Shown: one piece after another, positions 1 through 8,166 of the stretch
Layout of the letters: the number at the start of each line of letters is the position of its first letter
How positions within the stretch are numbered: the stretch's first letter is position 1
Source of the DNA: Bacteroidaceae bacterium
Lineage (GTDB): Bacteria; Bacteroidota; Bacteroidia; Bacteroidales; Bacteroidaceae
Assembly (NCBI GenBank): GCA_016286165.1
Contig: JAEESE010000012.1
Coordinates: forward strand, 1 to 64,000
DNA length: 64,000 nucleotides
Direction of reading: 5' to 3'
Made by a program: the position numbers and the translations under genes
The notes under the pieces: model-generated
The model's input: the letters and a program-made list of their open reading frames with translations, nothing else
The model's database searches: none
Told to the model about the DNA's origin: nothing

Positions 1-153
1 TTATATGTGTACCGCGTACACCCGATTTGTATCCCTAGAGGTTCAATTAATGATATTTAACCACTTGACTTATCTTTTCATACAATTCTTTCTCTATCTT
101 TGCGCGGTTTTTTGAGAAAGATATAACTATAAATAACTAATTACTACATTTTT

Positions 154-3100
154 ATGAAGAAATTCCTACTTCTTTTATGTGCCCTGCTGGGAACAGTGGG
201 GGCATGGGCTACGGTCACTCAGCCTACGCTGACGACAGATGCTAACAATCCTACTTATTACGTCATTCAGAATTTCCGTTCTGGTAAATATGCCAACTAC
301 GCCGGGGCATCAGTACAGCTTCAGCAAGTTACATCTGCCGATGGTGGCGCAACTTCCATTTGGTATTTCATGGCAAATGGCGACGGCGTTAGCATCGTAC
401 CTGCTACTGACCCATCTTTGAAGTTGGCTTCTCATAGCAGTGCGACTGCTGAAGGTGCTGTATGGTATCTGCCTGAGAATCCGCATAAGTCAGGGGTGTT
501 CTGCGTGAGTTTGACCAGCGGTGCTACAGCTAACTGCTGGGATGACCAGGGCGGTCACACGACAATCGGTTATTGGCAGCCTGCAGCAAACGACAATGAA
601 GGTACTTCATGGAATATCATAGAAGTACCGGTCTCAAAGGCTGAAGTTGATGCAGGAACTGTTAACCTGTCATTTGCATTAACAAAGAAAGATGTTTTGG
701 CTCGTTTGGCTCCCCTCTCTTCCCTCTCCGTTTACACATCTGCCAACATAACAGCTGTCCGTAACGCTGCAAATGAGACCGAACTGAATAATGCACTGAA
801 GGCATTCGAGGCAAATATTTCCCTCTTCTGCCGCAGCGACAAATACCTAGTCGTTGGTGAATCTGCCTGTTCCTACGTAGCATCACCAACAGGTAATGAG
901 GAAGTGATTCAGTTGGTATCCGCAGGCAGTGGTAATTTCTACCTCAAGGGTTATAAGTCGGAGAAATATGTAGGTGATGTTCAGATTAGCACTGCTATCA
1001 ATACGGATGCAACACCCACAACAGCTTTCTACTTTGAGTCTTATAATGGTTATACTGTTGTCCGTCCAAATAATACTGGTTCCTATGATGGCTATCGTTA
1101 TATCCACAATGGTGGTAGTGGCTGTGTTGGTTGGGAGGCAGCTGGAACCAATACCCAGCACACCATCCAAGAAGTAGATCCTTTCATAACAGGCATTTCG
1201 GAAGTCAACGCTAACAAGGCATACTACATCACTACCTATGATCGTGGTGCATGGATGGTTGAAAATAGCGGAACAGCCGTTACTTCAACGACTAAAGCTG
1301 GCTTTGCTCCTATGAAGGCAGATCCCAAACAGCAGTTTGCTTTCATTTCTCATGGTGGTAATTACTATCTTTACAGCGTCAGCGCTAAGAAGTTCGTCAG
1401 TAAGTCTGGAAACTACACGACCCTGACGGATGTTGCCGGTGATAACGTTACCCTCCTGACAGGCACAGGAGATACAGGCTATCCTACTGTAGTAGCTTTC
1501 CAAGACGGAACCTATCATGCAGGCATTTCTAATGGTTATAATCCTGCAGTAATTACGTTCTATAATAGCCTGACTGATGCCGGAAATAAAGCTAAAATCC
1601 TCGAAGTTGCAGACTTCGATCCGACTGAGGCCTTGGAGACATTCAACACTCAGGTAAATGTTACATACGAAGTTCGTGATGGTGAAACATTGATTGCAAG
1701 TGAAGTTGTTATGCAACCAAAGAATTCTGCCGTTTCCGTACCGGCATCGTTGCTCACCCAGACATTTGTCTATGACTATACTCCGAGTGGAACTATCGGC
1801 ACAAGCGATTGCACTATAACGGTGGCTCGTACCAATAAAGCAGGCGTGGTTGCTACCCTTGCTGGCTTGAGTAATAATAAAGCCTACACATTGGTGACAG
1901 AGCGCGGTACTTTCACGACTGATAACGGAGAGTTGGCAAATACAGCGAAGAGCGGTTCAAACTATACAATTTATAATTTCGCCATTGTCAACTATGACAA
2001 TGCCTATTATCTTTGGAGCGTTCAGGATGGTAAGTTCGTAGCAGGTAACGGAACTGCTTTGACAGATACCCCAACTGCCGTTACATTGAATGCACTTACA
2101 GGGCCTCTGTTCAAGTTCCAGAGTGGTTCTAACTATATGAACTGTAATCCTAACGGATGCAGTTTCGGTTCTTGGAGCACGACAGACGCAGGTAACTCGG
2201 TAGCCATAATCGAGGCAGCAGATTTCGATCCCACTCCTGTTATCAATGCTCTGACGAATTTGGCTTCCAGCGTAGTGGCTAATATCAAGCCCTTCTTCGA
2301 TGCTGCTGGTTCTGACTTGTTCCAACTGAAGTCTTCCGTAGCTCAGACACACAATGCCACTTATACGGCAGCTTTGACAACGTGCAGCACAGCCACTTAT
2401 GATGAGTTGTTAGCAGTCGTGAGAAATGCTGAGAACTTCAATCTTCCCCAAACGGGCAAGTTCTATCTGGTTAAGAACAACTACAATGGTAAGTATATGC
2501 GCGTAACGGCCAGCGGTACTCGTGGCACCGTCTTTGCAGACCTGACAGCGGAGGAAGCAGCCAAAGACGCATCGGCACACTTTACCTTCGTAGAAAATGC
2601 GTCTCATCTATATATGAGCACTCAAGGTGAGTATCTGAATTGGGTATATGGTAGGACTGATGGGTATGAAGGATTAACATCAACGAATTTCGACAAGTAT
2701 GTTCATTTTGCAGTTACAGCTCCTGGCGTAGGTGCATTCTCCATCGCATATGGAAATGGCGTGGACAATTATGCTAATTATTTGGGCATTGGTTTCTATG
2801 CCCTTAAGAATACGGAGACAAAAGTAGTTGCAGGTAGTCCTACAGACCAGACCCATGAAATGGCTCAGTGGACATTCGAGGAAGTGTCAACGCTGGGTAT
2901 TACGCTCAACGGTCCTATTGATGGTAGCTATTATGCAACCATCTGTCTACCATTTGATGCCACAATCACGGGCGCTTCCGCTTATACACTGACTGTCAAT
3001 AATGCTAAATCAGCATTGACCATGACAGAGGTGACAGGTGAAGTGTCGGCAGGTACTCCTATTCTGTTGAAAGGTACATCTGCTTCGGCAACAGCCACTA

Positions 3101-3459
3101 TTAGCGCTGCTTCTTCTTCAGCCATCTCTACGGAGACCGCTTTAACGGGAATTTATTTTGAAAAGGAAGTATCAGGCGACACTGATTACTTCCTTGGAAA
3201 ATATGATGATAAGGTCGGTTTCTATCATTGGACTGGTTCGAAGCTTAAGGCTAACCGTGCATATCTCGAGGCTTCTAAGATTAGTGATGCAGGAGGCAAT
3301 GTTAAGGGCTTTGCCCTCGATTTCGATTCTGTCGATGCCATCAAGTCGCTCTTCAATGGCGATGGTAATAATGTGTGGTATGACCTGAGTGGTCGTCGTG
3401 TGAACCAACCCACCCAGGGTCTCTATATCGTCAACGGCAAAAAAGTCATCGTAAAATAA
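154..3459 (+). CDS. Secreted multi-repeat protein (several beta-trefoil/ricin-like segments) with T9SS-like C-terminal tail
   Basis: Signal peptide MKKFLLLLCALLGTVGAWA; recurrent YYVIQNFRSGKY / FYLKGYKSEKYV / YYLYSVSAKKFV / YYLWSVQDGKFV / FYLVKNNYNGKYM motifs; C-terminus WYDLSGRRVNQPTQGLYIVNGKKVIVK. Confidence 0.8.
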   Translation: MKKFLLLLCALLGTVGAWATVTQPTLTTDANNPTYYVIQNFRSGKYANYAGASVQLQQVTSADGGATSIWYFMANGDGVSIVPATDPSLKLASHSSATAEGAVWYLPENPHKSGVFCVSLTSGATANCWDDQGGHTTIGYWQPAANDNEGTSWNIIEVPVSKAEVDAGTVNLSFALTKKDVLARLAPLSSLSVYTSANITAVRNAANETELNNALKAFEANISLFCRSDKYLVVGESACSYVASPTGNEEVIQLVSAGSGNFYLKGYKSEKYVGDVQISTAINTDATPTTAFYFESYNGYTVVRPNNTGSYDGYRYIHNGGSGCVGWEAAGTNTQHTIQEVDPFITGISEVNANKAYYITTYDRGAWMVENSGTAVTSTTKAGFAPMKADPKQQFAFISHGGNYYLYSVSAKKFVSKSGNYTTLTDVAGDNVTLLTGTGDTGYPTVVAFQDGTYHAGISNGYNPAVITFYNSLTDAGNKAKILEVADFDPTEALETFNTQVNVTYEVRDGETLIASEVVMQPKNSAVSVPASLLTQTFVYDYTPSGTIGTSDCTITVARTNKAGVVATLAGLSNNKAYTLVTERGTFTTDNGELANTAKSGSNYTIYNFAIVNYDNAYYLWSVQDGKFVAGNGTALTDTPTAVTLNALTGPLFKFQSGSNYMNCNPNGCSFGSWSTTDAGNSVAIIEAADFDPTPVINALTNLASSVVANIKPFFDAAGSDLFQLKSSVAQTHNATYTAALTTCSTATYDELLAVVRNAENFNLPQTGKFYLVKNNYNGKYMRVTASGTRGTVFADLTAEEAAKDASAHFTFVENASHLYMSTQGEYLNWVYGRTDGYEGLTSTNFDKYVHFAVTAPGVGAFSIAYGNGVDNYANYLGIGFYALKNTETKVVAGSPTDQTHEMAQWTFEEVSTLGITLNGPIDGSYYATICLPFDATITGASAYTLTVNNAKSALTMTEVTGEVSAGTPILLKGTSASATATISAASSSAISTETALTGIYFEKEVSGDTDYFLGKYDDKVGFYHWTGSKLKANRAYLEASKISDAGGNVKGFALDFDSVDAIKSLFNGDGNNVWYDLSGRRVNQPTQGLYIVNGKKVIVK

Positions 3460-3480
3460 TAAATGAGAATAATGACCATT

Positions 3481-3660
3481 ATGAAAAAGACATATATCAT
3501 ACCCCAAATGCAACTCATGGTAGTAGACTGTGAGTCGCTGATTGCAGATTCTGTGATTATAGGCGGTGGGACTACTGAAGACGGCGGCTGGGTTAAACAA
3601 GATGTTACCTCTACCACCCGAGACTCATACAACGTATGGGGCGACGACTGGAGCAAATGA
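3481..3660 (+). CDS. Short Bacteroidales-type micro-protein (MKKTYIIPQMQ...NVWGDDWSK)
   Basis: ORF just downstream of the secreted protein stop and upstream of a strong terminator; start taken at the internal MKKTY. Confidence 0.6.
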   Translation: MKKTYIIPQMQLMVVDCESLIADSVIIGGGTTEDGGWVKQDVTSTTRDSYNVWGDDWSK

Positions 3661-3699
3661 GATTAGTGTAAGAGGTGAAGACCTCTGAACGATAATGAT

Positions 3700-3734
3700 A
3701 GCCCCGGGGACTAAGGTCCGCGGGGCTTTTTCTT
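3700..3734 (+). terminator. Rho-independent terminator
   Basis: AGCCCCGGGGAC-ctaag-GTCCGCGGGGCT stem followed by TTTTTCTTTT. Confidence 0.85.
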
Positions 3735-3770
3735 TTCATTGCACGGATACTCTCATTGTTATTCGACAGC

Positions 3771-3806
3771 GGAAAACACGGAAAAGAACGGAAATACACG
3801 GAAACT
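3771..3806. repeat. 10-bp-period A-tract repeat (GGAAAACACG)n
   Basis: ggaaaacacg gaaaagaacg gaaatacacg gaaac: four phased units. Confidence 0.7.
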
Positions 3807-4037
3807 TCTTTCGCTACAGATGACACGGATTAAACAGATTCATGTCCTCGAGTGGTAGTTCAACGTTAATGTCAATATCAATTTCTGCGTCATCTGCGAG
3901 ATCTGCGTGAGGCCAAAGTCAAGGTTCTTCAGACTCGCAAGCTCGAAGAAGCGTCGCAAGCACCGAGCAATCGTTAAGGTTGAGAGCGTTTAAAGAAAAT
4001 TAACATGGATTAGGCGGTGCGCGAGAGAATTATGTTG

Positions 4038-4045
4038 TACCTTTG
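4038..4045 (+). promoter_or_regulatory. Bacteroidetes -7 box TACCTTTG
   Basis: TAnnTTTG upstream of the YjbH-like gene. Confidence 0.5.
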
Positions 4046-4071
4046 TGGACGTTGTTTAGTTGACGGCTGAC

Positions 4072-4105
4072 AGTTCTTGAAGGGTCAAGCGTCGCAAGCG
4101 CCGAG
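4072..4105 (+). repeat. 34-bp dispersed direct repeat, copy 1
   Basis: agttcttgaagggtcaagcgtcgcaagcgccgag; one mismatch to 5874-5907. Confidence 0.85.
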
Positions 4106-4142
4106 TGGACAGTTTACAGTTTACGGTTTAGGATATACAAAA

Positions 4143-4895
4143 TTGGAAAAGAAGATAATAATAGCGTTTTTGATGTTGGTGGCTTGGACTGTCAAGCCAT
4201 TGGCACAGGAGTATTGTGGAACAACGGGAATGATAGCCGTTCCGACTGCTGAGACTGCGGAGGCTGGAACATTTCGCGGCGGTGCCTTCTTCCTCAACGA
4301 TCATATCACTCCAGATAAGTTGGTGTGTGAGGGCGAGAAATACAATACAGGCGGTTATTTCATAAGCATAGCACCATGGAGCTGGGTTGAACTGTCGTAT
4401 GCATGTACGCTTTTGAAGTTTCACAAGAATAAGGATGTTAATGAACCAGTGGGCTATTACAATGAAGATCGTCGCTTGAGTCTGAAACTACGTCCGCTGA
4501 AGGAAGGAAAATGGTGGCCGGCAATAGCTGTTGGTGCAGATGATATGCAACAGTTCTTTGAGAAATGGCTGGCGCAACACGGCAGTACGAATTATCAGAA
4601 TGCTTACATAGTAGCGTCTAAGCATTTTGACATTAAGGGCTATGAATTAGCTGCACACCTTGGCTACAGGTATTTTGTCAACGACATGAACAGCAACCGA
4701 CGGGGAGTCGTTGGTGGAGTTGCCTTCCGTCCCAAGTTCTATCGTGACCTGCGCGTGATGGCAGAGTGGGATGGGGCATATGTTAATGTTGGTGCCGACG
4801 TGCTCCTCTGGCGCCATCTGTACGTGCAGGCAGGCCTTACTAACGGCAAGTATTTTGTTGGCGGCCTGAGTTATCATTATACGATACATTTTTAG
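4143..4895 (+). CDS. YjbH-domain-like exported protein
   Basis: LEKKIIIAFLMLVAWTVKPLAQ signal peptide (TTG start assumed) then EYCGTTGMIAVPTAETAEAGTFRGGAFFLN, YjbH-like; ORF-track start at 4077 lies in repeat DNA. Confidence 0.55.
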   Translation: MEKKIIIAFLMLVAWTVKPLAQEYCGTTGMIAVPTAETAEAGTFRGGAFFLNDHITPDKLVCEGEKYNTGGYFISIAPWSWVELSYACTLLKFHKNKDVNEPVGYYNEDRRLSLKLRPLKEGKWWPAIAVGADDMQQFFEKWLAQHGSTNYQNAYIVASKHFDIKGYELAAHLGYRYFVNDMNSNRRGVVGGVAFRPKFYRDLRVMAEWDGAYVNVGADVLLWRHLYVQAGLTNGKYFVGGLSYHYTIHF

Positions 4896-4907
4896 TTAAG
4901 AGTTAAT

Positions 4908-5070
4908 GGCCTCTCTCCCCGCAACCCGTCCTCGACTTAGGAGATAAGTCTCGGTCGTTCGGGGCCGATTGACATTCAGTCAATCGTCTGTTTCCCTCAC
5001 TACCCCTGTTAGGGAGAGGGCCTCGCTTCGCTCGAATGGGCTGTGGAAGCGCCGAGCGAAGGTTAAGGTT
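4908..5070 (+). repeat. Left arm of inverted repeat, with nested ~80-bp hairpin-rich insert (4923-5002)
   Basis: GGCCTCTCTCCCCGC[insert]CCCCTGTTAGGGAGAGGGCCTCGCTTCGCTCGAATGGGCTGTGGAAGCGCCGAGCGAAG matches the reverse complement of 7994-8079. Confidence 0.9.
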
Positions 5071-5078
5071 ATTTTTTC

Positions 5079-5882
5079 ATGACAATGAAAAATTCTTTCG
5101 CGTTATTCTTCGATATTGATGGGACACTGGTGAGTTTCAGGACGCATGGGATACCGGAGTCGACGATACGGGCTTTGACACTGGCCAAGGAGAAGGGGGC
5201 GAGGGTGTTTATCGCCACGGGACGACCGCCTGTAATAATCACTAACCTGGGGGCTATAGAACATCTGATAGATGGGTATATAACCACCAACGGCGCCTTA
5301 TGCTATGTTGGGGATGAGATAGTGTGCTGTCAGCCTATTCCCAAGCAGGATGTGATGACGTGTGTGGAGGATGCCAGGGAGAAGGGGTATAGCCTCATAG
5401 TGGTGGGACGGAAGGATGTGGCGGTGATGGATGCCAAAGGGGATGTGGACCGCATATTCCGACAGATGCTGGCGGTGAAGGAGTTTGACAAGGCGGCGCC
5501 ACTGGACGTGGTGCTGCAACAGGATATCCTGCAGCTGACGCCGTTCTTCGCACAGGACTACGAGCCTGAGCTGTTGGCGCGTATGCCGCATTGTGTGTCG
5601 GGACGATGGCATCCTGAGTTCACGGATATCACTGCCAACGGCGCCGACAAGGGCAAGGGCATTCTGGCGATGGCTCAACATGAGGGGTTCGATCCCAGCC
5701 ATACCATAGCTTTCGGCGACGGCGGCAACGATACGTCCATGATCCTGCAGGCTGGTATAGGCGTGGCAATGGGCAATGCTATCGATGAACTGAAACAGCA
5801 GGCTGACTATGTCACCACATCTGTCGATGACGATGGGATACTCAATGCGTTGAAACAACTATTATTAGTTAAGAGTTCTTGA
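5079..5882 (+). CDS. HAD-superfamily hydrolase, Cof-like (IIB)
   Basis: FDIDGTLVSF, ATGRPP, and AFGDGGNDTSMILQAGIGVAMGNA motifs. Confidence 0.9.
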   Translation: MTMKNSFALFFDIDGTLVSFRTHGIPESTIRALTLAKEKGARVFIATGRPPVIITNLGAIEHLIDGYITTNGALCYVGDEIVCCQPIPKQDVMTCVEDAREKGYSLIVVGRKDVAVMDAKGDVDRIFRQMLAVKEFDKAAPLDVVLQQDILQLTPFFAQDYEPELLARMPHCVSGRWHPEFTDITANGADKGKGILAMAQHEGFDPSHTIAFGDGGNDTSMILQAGIGVAMGNAIDELKQQADYVTTSVDDDGILNALKQLLLVKSS

Positions 5883-5907
5883 AGTGTCAAGCGTCGCAAG
5901 CGCCGAG
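5874..5907 (+). repeat. 34-bp dispersed direct repeat, copy 2 (supplies the HAD gene stop codon)
   Basis: agttcttgaagtgtcaagcgtcgcaagcgccgag. Confidence 0.85.
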
Positions 5908-6067
5908 CGAAGAGTTAAGAGTTAAGTCGGCTTTGCCGACAAACGTTCACTTTAACCTTAACCTTAACGGGCAGCGGAGCTGCAGTTAATAGTTAAGAGT
6001 TAATAGTTGGAACCCTAACCTTAAATTCACGCAGATATCGCAGATACCGCAGATTTAAACAAAAACA

Positions 6068-6208
6068 GGAAAAACACCAGGTGAAGAGGTGGCACTTCGT
6101 GCCTTGATGCTAATTCGTCAAGAGACTGCCAGAAAGCGAGCTTTCGCAGATCTCTTTACAACTTATCATCATTCATCCTGAATCACCTCTTCATCTGGAA
6201 AAAACACC
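6068..6208. mobile_element. Candidate MITE-like structured element (core 6079-6196) with TIRs and flanking direct repeats
   Basis: AGGTGAAGAGGTG...CACCTCTTCATCT (12/13 inverted); flanked by GGAAAAACACC and GGAAAAAACACC; internal hairpins GGCAC-ttc-GTGCC and AAGAGACTGC...GCAGATCTCTT. Confidence 0.55.
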
Positions 6209-6398
6209 GCTGCGCTGAAAAACTTAACTCACACAGAAATCACAGAATTTAAACTTAACGTTAACCTTAACGATAACCTTGACCGATTAAGAGTTTAGAG
6301 TTCAGAGTCAGTTTATAGTTTGAGTTAGAAATTAATAGCTAAGAGTTAATAGTTAGTAGCGCTGAGCGGAGAGTTGAGAGATAGAACGCTGGCGCTAC

Positions 6399-7556
6399 TC
6401 ACAGCTGGCTTTTGTCACGACTTGGCAATTCAAGCAAAAACTCATCTACATTCAGTGGCGTGATGACTTTAAAGGTGGCTTCAGGATAGGCAGTTGTGAA
6501 AGATGCTGGGCACTTAACATTCGCTTTGTGCTCATTCCACTTGAACTCATAAGCATGGAGCATACCATCCTCATCCTCCAAAAAGTCAAGTTCCTTCTGC
6601 TGTTGAGTACGCCAAAACCATACTTGAGTAAAACGATCAATGTCGTAATATAACCGCTTCATGCGTTCGGCGATGGCATAATTCTCCCATAAAGCTCCAA
6701 CATCGTTGCGGTTCTCTACTTGAGAAAAATTGCCTATGACGGCATTACGTATGCCAAGATCCCAGAAGTATATCTTACGGCTACTCTTAAGTTCGTTTCG
6801 CAGGTTTCGACTGAAACTGCTAAGGCGGAAGATGATGTAGGACTTCTCTAGTATATCTACATAACGCTCTACAGTCTTGGAGTCTAGTCCTATTAACTGA
6901 CCGACTTCATTGTAACTCACCTGGCTACCAATTTGGAAAGCTAGCGCTTGAAGAAGCTTTACCAACTTATCAGGTTTATTGATGCCTTCAAGAGAAAGAA
7001 TGTCTCGATAGAGATAGCTGTCTGCCAGCTCTTTCAATACCACACGCTCCTGTCCAGGGGTACTGACAACTTCGGGGTAGTAACCAAAAACCATTCGATG
7101 TGGCAACAAACGCATTTCTTCTATGAGATTGGTATTGGCAACCATTTCTGCAAAGGTGACTGGGAACATGCGGAACTCTCGTTTGCGTCCTGTAAGCGGT
7201 TCATTGATTTTGCTGGCTAGCTCAAACGAACTGCTACCAGTTGCAATAACCTGAACCCCAGGCACCTGATCTGTAATCAGCTTCAAACGGAGTCCGATGT
7301 CAGCAATACGTTGTGCCTCATCCACTACTAGTATGTTGCTGTTGCCAAGAATGGTGCGGATGCGCGTGGAGGTCATTTGGCTGAAAAGAGACTGAACATC
7401 AACATCATCGCCATTTAACCACATCACATCTCTATGATCAGCCAACAATGTCGATAGCAGGGTAGATTTGCCTACTTGCCTAGCCCCCATGATGATGATG
7501 GCTTTTTGTGATCCTAGCAAAGGTCTGATAGCCTTTTCAAGAGTCCTTTTAATCAT
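6399..7556 (-). CDS. ATP-binding protein, AAA_14/DUF4143 family
   Basis: Walker A GARQVGKST, Walker B ILVVDEAQR, ATGSSSFELASKINEPLTGRKREFRMFPVTFAEM, C-terminal YAFEFKWNE-like DUF4143 tail. Confidence 0.92.
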   Translation of the reverse strand: MIKRTLEKAIRPLLGSQKAIIIMGARQVGKSTLLSTLLADHRDVMWLNGDDVDVQSLFSQMTSTRIRTILGNSNILVVDEAQRIADIGLRLKLITDQVPGVQVIATGSSSFELASKINEPLTGRKREFRMFPVTFAEMVANTNLIEEMRLLPHRMVFGYYPEVVSTPGQERVVLKELADSYLYRDILSLEGINKPDKLVKLLQALAFQIGSQVSYNEVGQLIGLDSKTVERYVDILEKSYIIFRLSSFSRNLRNELKSSRKIYFWDLGIRNAVIGNFSQVENRNDVGALWENYAIAERMKRLYYDIDRFTQVWFWRTQQQKELDFLEDEDGMLHAYEFKWNEHKANVKCPASFTTAYPEATFKVITPLNVDEFLLELPSRDKSQL

Positions 7557-7579
7557 TATTTCTAACTTTTATTGCGGTG

Positions 7580-7587
7580 CAAAGGTA
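7580..7587 (-). promoter_or_regulatory. -7 box (TACCTTTG on minus strand) of the DUF4143 ATPase gene
   Basis: CAAAGGTA on + strand, 24 nt upstream of the start. Confidence 0.55.
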
Positions 7588-7611
7588 GGTAAACCATACG
7601 TGAAATCCAAG

Positions 7612-7666
7612 AATATTATAAGAAATTTGGATTTAAATCCGAAAATATTATAAGAAATTTGGATTT
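7612..7666. repeat. Two 23-bp direct repeats (32-bp period) with palindrome GGATTTAAATCC between them
   Basis: aatattataagaaatttggattt at 7612-7634 and 7644-7666; palindrome 7629-7640. Confidence 0.85.
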
Positions 7667-7993
7667 TATATGTATTTATGTCTAAATAAGTGGGGAGTGG
7701 GGGAGAGGGTCAGCGGAGCTGCAGTTAATAGTTACATAATGGCAAAGAAACTACCAAAAGAAAATGCAAAAACGTTATCTTGAAACTACGTTTTTTATAG
7801 AAAACGTTATTTTAAAAGCACGTTTTTATATAAACCTTGACCTTAACCTTAACCTTAATTGAAGGAACTGCGTTCCGGTGAGAGCTGCTTTCCAGCGGTT
7901 AGGGGTTAGAGCCCTTCGGGCGGTTAGGGGTTAGTTGCAACTTTAATCTTTAATCCTTAATCTTTAATCTTTATAAACCTTAACGTTGACCTT

Positions 7994-8079
7994 AACCTTA
8001 AACTTCGCTCGGCGCTTCCACAGCCCATTCGAGCGAAGCGAGGCCCTCTCCCTAACAGGGGAGAGCGGGGAGAGAGGCC
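7994..8079 (-). repeat. Right arm of inverted repeat pair
   Basis: Reverse complement of 4908-4922 plus 5003-5070. Confidence 0.9.
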
Positions 8080-8081
8080 CT

Positions 8082-8160
8082 TAACTACTAACTCTTAACT
8101 ATTAACTCTTAACTATTAACTCTTAACTCTTAACTATTAATTCTTAACTCTTAACTCTTC
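8082..8160. repeat. Heptanucleotide tandem repeat (TAACTMT)n
   Basis: taactct/taactat units, about 11 copies, adjacent to the GH2 3' end. Confidence 0.85.
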
Positions 8161-8166
8161 TTTAAA

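Noticed and set aside
7-21. GTGTAC-CGC-GTACAC palindrome at the window edge
   Set aside because: Perfect inverted repeat, but too short and context-poor (window edge) to call an operator.
6399-7556. Transposase or defence ATPase
   Set aside because: Motifs match the AAA_14/DUF4143 family; no integrase or nuclease motif, and no defence partner gene nearby.
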